Below the pieces are notes generated by a model. That model did not search any database. It saw only the letters and a list, made by a program, of their open reading frames with translations, and had not been told where the DNA came from. Of a stretch of DNA of 64,000 bases, positions 59,663 through 64,000 are shown piece by piece. Numbering within the stretch: the stretch's first letter is position 1; each line of letters begins with the position of its first letter. Source of the stretch: WLND01 sp040398845 (lineage in GTDB: Bacteria; Actinomycetota; Actinomycetes; S36-B12); the NCBI GenBank assembly GCA_040398845.1, contig JBBATH010000002.1:62001-126000 (forward strand), written 5' to 3'. The translations under genes and the position numbers were made by a program.

Positions 59663-61236
59663 CTGCTATGCCCCCACGCAAATTGTGGACCGTCGCCGTA
59701 ACGGCAGGCGTGACCTCCCTAGGGATCATTGCAGCGGCCGGAATCTTCTCAGCGAGCGCCTGGTCCACACCGCATCGCGAGATCACCGCCGGAAGCGGGG
59801 CGATGACGGCGCTCAATCCCGGACTCGGTCCCCTGCCGGAGCAGGCAGTTGTCACCGATGAGCAATTCCAGTCGAAGATCGACAACATCGTTTTTATCCT
59901 CGCTGATGATCTCGACTGGGCCACCTTTCGCCAGGTCCCGCGACTCAATGCTCTGCAGGCCAAGGCGACAACCTTCACGAATGCCACGGTGACCGACTCC
60001 CTCTGTTGCCCGTCGCGCGTCTCGATCCTGCGCGGGCAGTATGTCCACAACCACAAGGTTGTCTCCAATGAACCGGCTTCTGGCGGCGGCTGGCCCACCT
60101 TTTATCGCCTCGGCGAGGAGAAGGACTGCCTGCCGGTCTGGCTCTCGTCCGTCGGCGTGCAGACAGCATTCATGGGCAAGTACCTGAATTCCTACCCCGA
60201 CGGCGCGAAGAACCCCGCCTACGTCCCACCGGGCTGGGATCGATGGGTCGTTCCGGTGACCCAGCCGGAGATGTACCGCGGCTACGGCTACACGCTCAAT
60301 GTCGACGGGACCCTGAAGACCTACGGCACCAATTTGAAGGACTTCCTCAGTGACGTCCTCGTTGGCGAGGCCGCCAAATACATCGTTTCCGCTCGGGAGC
60401 CCTTTTACCTGCAACTGAGCCTCACGAACCCGCACCGGCCATCCCCGGTCGCCACCCGGCACCTCACGAGCAGCAAGTCTGCGACCGTGCCGAGGTCAAA
60501 GGGCTACAACGCGACGGGCCTGAATGAGCCGGCATGGCGCAGCGGCCTGCCAGTGATGAGCCCTCGGCGACTCGCCACCTACGACAAGCGCTGGCGCGAG
60601 CGTGTGCAATCCGCCGAGTCCATCGCCGATGCGTACGATTCCGTCGTCGCTGCCCTGTCGAAGGCCGGCAAACTGGATACGACCCTCATCGTGGTCGGAT
60701 CCGACAACGGGTACCACGCGGTCGTTCGTCGACTCCCCCCAGGTAAGCGCACCCCCTACCTTGAGGACACCGTCGTGCCCTACCTCTTCATTGGGCCGGG
60801 GGTGGAGGCCGGGGCCAAGGTGACCGCGATGAGCTCGACGATCGACCTCGGGCCGACCTTCGCTGCGCTCCTTAACGCCAAGGTCCCCGAGTGGACCGAC
60901 GGCCGCTCCCTCGTGCCCTTCCTTGCCCGCGGCACGGTTCAGGACTGGCGCACCGGGGTCATATCCGAGAGCCTGTCCCAAGCCCGGCCGGGCGACCCGG
61001 ATTACGAGGCCTTCAAGCCGCCTCGGTTTACGGCGCTGCGGACCGAGCAGTGGGTGTACGTCGAGTACGAGGACGGCACGAAAGAGATCTACAACCGGGT
61101 CACCGACCCCGACGAGCTCAACAACATTCTGTCGACTGCTGATCCGGACCTCGTCAAGTCCCTCAATCGTCAACTCCTCGCCCTGCGCACCTGCGTTGGC
61201 CCCACCTGCCGAGTAGCAGACTCCCTACCCGACTAA
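59659..61236 (+). CDS. Secreted sulfatase (arylsulfatase type)
   Basis: A 525-residue sulfatase: signal/anchor helix at about 10-35, then FILADDLDWATF with paired Asp metal ligands. The formylglycine motif is CCPSRVSILRG: Cys116, in the C-x-P-S-R order, would become formylglycine. GSDNGYHAV gives the second metal site. Cysteine-type sulfatases need a maturation enzyme, not seen here. It starts with GTG inside the MFS stop (or ATG 59668). It acts outside the membrane on sulfate esters of unknown origin. Confidence 0.88.
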   Translation: MTAMPPRKLWTVAVTAGVTSLGIIAAAGIFSASAWSTPHREITAGSGAMTALNPGLGPLPEQAVVTDEQFQSKIDNIVFILADDLDWATFRQVPRLNALQAKATTFTNATVTDSLCCPSRVSILRGQYVHNHKVVSNEPASGGGWPTFYRLGEEKDCLPVWLSSVGVQTAFMGKYLNSYPDGAKNPAYVPPGWDRWVVPVTQPEMYRGYGYTLNVDGTLKTYGTNLKDFLSDVLVGEAAKYIVSAREPFYLQLSLTNPHRPSPVATRHLTSSKSATVPRSKGYNATGLNEPAWRSGLPVMSPRRLATYDKRWRERVQSAESIADAYDSVVAALSKAGKLDTTLIVVGSDNGYHAVVRRLPPGKRTPYLEDTVVPYLFIGPGVEAGAKVTAMSSTIDLGPTFAALLNAKVPEWTDGRSLVPFLARGTVQDWRTGVISESLSQARPGDPDYEAFKPPRFTALRTEQWVYVEYEDGTKEIYNRVTDPDELNNILSTADPDLVKSLNRQLLALRTCVGPTCRVADSLPD

Positions 61237-61260
61237 CCCACCCCACAAAGAACCCACCCG

Positions 61261-61291
61261 TTCATCTGGCCCGGAATCCGGGCCAGATGAA
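61261..61291. repeat. Perfect 31-nt palindrome, locus 2 of the 29-nt family
   Basis: Fifteen-base arms (TTCATCTGGCCCGGA and its complement) around a single central A. Its inner 29 bases align with loci 1 and 3. It lies between the convergent sulfatase and metB genes, 25 bases after the sulfatase stop, where a bidirectional terminator is expected. No T-run follows. Confidence 0.85.
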
Positions 61292-61320
61292 CGAATCAGC
61301 GCGCAATACTGCTCAGTTCG

Positions 61321-61350
61321 TTCATCTCACCCAGAATGTGGGCCAGATGC
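61321..61350. repeat. Degenerate second copy of the palindrome at locus 2
   Basis: TTCATCTCACCCAGAATG followed by TGGGCCAGATGC is a mismatched version of the same 29-nt palindrome, 29 bases after the first copy. The paired arrangement parallels locus 1 (28-29 base spacing). It ends just before the metB stop codon at 61359. Confidence 0.6.
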
Positions 61351-61358
61351 GAAGGGGG

Positions 61359-62510
61359 TTAGGCGAGGGCTTGTTGTAGGTCGTCTGCTAGGTCTTCGAG
61401 GGTTTCTATCCCGACCGAGAGCCGGATGAGGTCGGACGGAACTTCGAGTGGACTGCCCGCTGCCGATGCGTGCGTCATCCGCCCGGGGTGCTCGATGAGC
61501 GACTCGACCCCGCCGAGCGACTCGCCGAGGGTGAACACCTTGGTTCGGCCACACACGTCGACCGCGTGCTGCTCCCCCCCACTCACCCGGAACGAAATCA
61601 TCCCGCCGAAGTCGCGCATTTGACGCTTCGCGACCTCATGCCCCGGGTGCATGGGTAGGCCCGGCCACATGACCTGAACCACCGAGGGGTGGGCGAGGAG
61701 CAGATCAACGATCGCTCGCGCGTTCGCGCAGTGACGGTCCATGCGGACGCCTAGGGTCTTGATACCGCGCAGGACGAGCCAACTGTCAAACGGCCCGGCG
61801 ATGGCGCCCATGGCGTTCTGGTGGAATCGCAGCCGCTCGATAAGCGCCGCATCGGTGGCAACGAGTGCTCCTCCGATGACGTCGCTGTGCCCGCCGAGGT
61901 ACTTCGTCGTGCTGTGCACCACGATGTCGGCCCCGAGCGCAATCGGCTGCTGCAGGTAGGGCGAGGCGAAGGTGCTGTCAACGACAAGCAGGGCGCCTGC
62001 CGCGTGGGCCACGCCCGCCAGCGCGGCGATATCGGCGATATTGAGGAGCGGATTGGTCGGCGTCTCGATCCAGACCAGCTTGGTGCGTCCGGGGACGATG
62101 GCCGCGGCGACGGAAGTTGGGTCGGTGACGTCGGCCGGAGTGTGATCGACCCCCCACGGGCCCGCCACCTTCGAAAAGAGCCGGTAGGTGCCTCCGTAGG
62201 CGTCGTTGGGGATGACTGCGTGGTCGCCGGGCCGGCAGACGGTACGGATGACGGTGTCTTCGGCTGCGAGGCCCGAGGCGAATGCCAGACCGGCAGCGCC
62301 GAGCACCCCGGGCGCCTCGAGCGCTGCCAGGCACTCCTCGAGCGCCGTACGGGTCGGGTTGCCGCTACGCGAGTACTCATAACCCCCGCGCAGTCCACCA
62401 ACACCGTCCTGGGCGTACGTCGAGACCTGGTAGATCGGGGGCACGACGGCCCCGGTCAGCGGGTCTGGCTCCTGGCCGGCATGTATCGCGCGTGTGTCGA
62501 ATCCACTCAT
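61359..62510 (-). CDS. metB: Cystathionine gamma-synthase
   Basis: A 383-residue PLP-dependent trans-sulfuration enzyme making cystathionine from an activated homoserine and cysteine. The PLP lysine is in HSTTKYLGGHSD (Lys203), with YEYSRSGNPTRTALEE and VVDSTFASPYLQQP also diagnostic. Gamma-synthase and gamma-lyase are hard to separate by sequence; proximity to cystathionine beta-synthase would suit either. It is divergent from msrA by 18 bases. Confidence 0.88.
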   Translation of the reverse strand: MSGFDTRAIHAGQEPDPLTGAVVPPIYQVSTYAQDGVGGLRGGYEYSRSGNPTRTALEECLAALEAPGVLGAAGLAFASGLAAEDTVIRTVCRPGDHAVIPNDAYGGTYRLFSKVAGPWGVDHTPADVTDPTSVAAAIVPGRTKLVWIETPTNPLLNIADIAALAGVAHAAGALLVVDSTFASPYLQQPIALGADIVVHSTTKYLGGHSDVIGGALVATDAALIERLRFHQNAMGAIAGPFDSWLVLRGIKTLGVRMDRHCANARAIVDLLLAHPSVVQVMWPGLPMHPGHEVAKRQMRDFGGMISFRVSGGEQHAVDVCGRTKVFTLGESLGGVESLIEHPGRMTHASAAGSPLEVPSDLIRLSVGIETLEDLADDLQQALA

Positions 62511-62528
62511 GCGTCGTACCCTACGGGC

Positions 62529-63185
62529 ATGAGCATGTTCGGATTTTCGAAGTCGTCAATGATCACCCCCGACAAGGCCCTCCCGGGTCATGCGACCCGG
62601 CCATTCACGGTGGGCGATACCCACGCGGTACTCGGGAGCTCGTTGACCGGTCCCTGGCCCGACACGTCGGTCTCGATCTACCTCGCGATGGGCTGCTTTT
62701 GGGGTGCAGAGGAGATCTACTGGCGCCTGCCGGGAGTGCTCTCGACGAGCGTGGGCTACATGGGGGGCTTCACGCCGAACCCGACCTACGAGGAGGTCTG
62801 CACGGGCCTCACCGGCCACACCGAGGCCGTGCGCGTCGTCTACGAGCCAGCGAACCTCACCACTTACGACGTCCTGAAGACCTTCTGGGAGAACCACGAC
62901 CCGACGCAGGGCTACCGGCAGGGCAACGACATGGGCACCCAGTATCGAAGCGCCCTGCTCTACACGACCGATGAGCAGCGCGATCTGGCCGAACTCACGA
63001 GAGCGGCGTACCAGAAGGTCATCACCGAGCGAGGCTACGGCGACATCACCACTCAGATCGCCCCGGCATCAGACTTCGGGTACTTCTACGCGGAGGATCA
63101 CCACCAGCAGTACCTCTACAAGGTGCCCAATGGGTACCGCTGCCACGCAAACACCGGCCTAGCACTCCCCGCACTGGCGGTCTAG
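62529..63185 (+). CDS. msrA: Peptide methionine sulfoxide reductase MsrA
   Basis: A 218-residue enzyme reducing the S-epimer of methionine sulfoxide in proteins. The catalytic motif is MGCFWGAEEIYW (Cys56), with TSVGYMGG, GHTEAVRVVYEP, HDPTQGYRQGNDMGTQYRS (in two parts) and AEDHHQQYL. ATG 62529 is the real start; the long open frame upstream is antisense to metB. It converges on the cystathionine beta-synthase gene with no gap. Confidence 0.95.
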   Translation: MSMFGFSKSSMITPDKALPGHATRPFTVGDTHAVLGSSLTGPWPDTSVSIYLAMGCFWGAEEIYWRLPGVLSTSVGYMGGFTPNPTYEEVCTGLTGHTEAVRVVYEPANLTTYDVLKTFWENHDPTQGYRQGNDMGTQYRSALLYTTDEQRDLAELTRAAYQKVITERGYGDITTQIAPASDFGYFYAEDHHQQYLYKVPNGYRCHANTGLALPALAV

Positions 63186-64000
63186 TTACCTCGAGAGGTA
63201 GCCGAGGACATCTTGGCGGGTGATGACCCCGGTCGGCTTGCCGTCATCAACAACGACCGCGGCGTCGGACGCCTCGAGGGCTGCCACGGCAACCTTGATC
63301 GGCTCACCAGCCCCGATCATCGGCAGCGCAGCCGACATGTGGGCCGACACCGGGTCAGCCAATTGCGCCTTCCCCGAAAACAGTGCATCGAGGAGATCCC
63401 GCTCAACGACAGCCCCGACAACCTCAGCGGCCATCACGGGCGGCTCGGCGCGCACGACCGGCATCTGCGACACCCCGTACTCGCGCAGGATGTCGATTGC
63501 ATCGCGGACGGTCTCGGTCGGGTGGGTGTGGACGAGCCTGGGCATGGCACCCGACTTGCCAAGGAGGACGTCGCCGACGGTGCGCTCAGTATCAGACTGA
63601 AGGAATCCGTAGGAACTCATCCACTCGTCATTAAAGACCTTCGAAAGGTAGCCACGACCGCTGTCTGGGAGCAGCACGACGATGACGTCGTCCGGACCCG
63701 CCGTGGCAGCGACGCGAACGGCCGCGACCATCGCCATACCGCATGAGCCACCAACGAGGAGTCCCTCCTCCTTGGCCAGACGCCGAGTCATGGCGAAGGA
63801 TTCCTTGTCACAGACGGCGATGATCTCGTCGCACACGGTCGGGTCGTAGGCGGTTGGCCAGAAGTCCTCACCGACGCCCTCGACGAGATAGGGCCGGCCA
63901 GTGCCCCCTGAGTAGACCGACCCTTCCGGATCGGCGCCGATGACACGAACCGCTCCGTTGCTCATCTCCTTGAGGTAACGCCCCGTGCCGGAGATCGTCC
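63186..64000 (-). CDS. cbs: Cystathionine beta-synthase, C-terminal part (partial at window end)
   Basis: The visible C-terminal 271 residues hold the end of the PLP domain (ISGTGRYLKE, then GADPEGSVYSGGTGRPYLVEG and GGSCGMAMVAAVRVA) and two CBS domains (about VGDVLLGKSGAMPRLVHTHP and PVSAHMSAALPMIGAGEP). The frame stays open to base 64000, so the N-terminus with the PLP lysine lies outside. The enzyme condenses serine and homocysteine; with metB it forms the reverse/forward trans-sulfuration pair. Confidence 0.9.
   Translation of the reverse strand, partial: TISGTGRYLKEMSNGAVRVIGADPEGSVYSGGTGRPYLVEGVGEDFWPTAYDPTVCDEIIAVCDKESFAMTRRLAKEEGLLVGGSCGMAMVAAVRVAATAGPDDVIVVLLPDSGRGYLSKVFNDEWMSSYGFLQSDTERTVGDVLLGKSGAMPRLVHTHPTETVRDAIDILREYGVSQMPVVRAEPPVMAAEVVGAVVERDLLDALFSGKAQLADPVSAHMSAALPMIGAGEPIKVAVAALEASDAAVVVDDGKPTGVITRQDVLGYLSR

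Noticed and set aside
61821..62528. N-terminal extension of msrA over metB
   Set aside because: It is antisense to metB and not MsrA-like; the MsrA domain begins at ATG 62529.
1..64000. tRNA, rRNA, CRISPR arrays, riboswitches
   Set aside because: No T-loop GGTTCGAATCC-type signatures, regular spaced repeats or recognisable riboswitch cores were seen by eye; a covariance-model search could still find small RNAs.

Overview
The window is high-GC actinobacterial chromosome. The evidence is gene content and order: ftsH-folE-folP-folB-folK-DUF3180, the DUF2520 protein next to panC, coaX, lysS and clpC follow the order known from mycobacteria and their relatives. Other actinobacterial marks are a short-form ArgA, a DUF2342-type metalloprotease beside tilS, a HEXXH/DUF2786 protein pair, ClgR-like and PhoP-like operators, and many GTG starts with 4-base start/stop overlaps. 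Nothing allows a safe genus call.

Layout. 1-2964: the first 13 codons of clpC (minus) with a ClgR-type operator, divergent from ppc. 2927-12683: one long minus-strand catabolic operon (two Rieske oxygenases, a complete polar-amino-acid ABC importer, an AstE/aspartoacylase-type deacylase, an M20 amidohydrolase, HutF, HutD and a HutD-like protein) divergent from a GntR/FCD regulator at 12804-13496. 13498-16258: amidase, argA and lysS. 16421-17605: a small membrane protein and a HAD hydrolase whose stop codon lies on an IS junction. 17605-27019: an accessory island holding two sequence-identical but dead IS5-type elements, an XRE-ImmA/IrrE gene, an overlapping DUF4417/toxin-like/immunity-like trio, a broken ISAzo13 transposase, a P-loop kinase, an antitoxin with a decayed PIN toxin, a nonsense-mutated streptogramin-lyase-like gene, a Fic protein and an HxlR fragment.

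27026-40944: cofactor and housekeeping block (coaX, nadC, nadB, panC, DUF2520; divergent MidA-like methyltransferase plus NuoD-like protein; DUF3180, folK, folB, folP, folE, ftsH; hpt). 40948-47105: tilS, metalloprotease, manA, dacB, ppa and an AI-2E-family exporter. 47145-52457: high-affinity phosphate uptake, pstC-pstA-pstB-pstS-second binding protein, with PHO-box-like 11-bp repeats before pstC and before pstS. 52549-61236: cupin lipoprotein, YczE-like membrane protein, DrrAB-type ABC exporter, ilvA, the DUF2786/HEXXH pair, an MFS exporter and a secreted sulfatase. 61359-64000: metB, msrA and a cystathionine beta-synthase gene that runs off the end.

Most notable: the 2.9-12.7 kb operon pairs a formimino-hydrolase (HutF) with an aspartoacylase-type deacylase and Rieske oxygenases but has no hutH, hutU or hutI, which suggests an imidazole-derived substrate other than histidine itself. 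The toxin-like trio between dead IS copies, the MidA/NuoD-like gene pair and a family of 29-nt palindromes found at three loci also stand out. No tRNA, rRNA or CRISPR array was seen.
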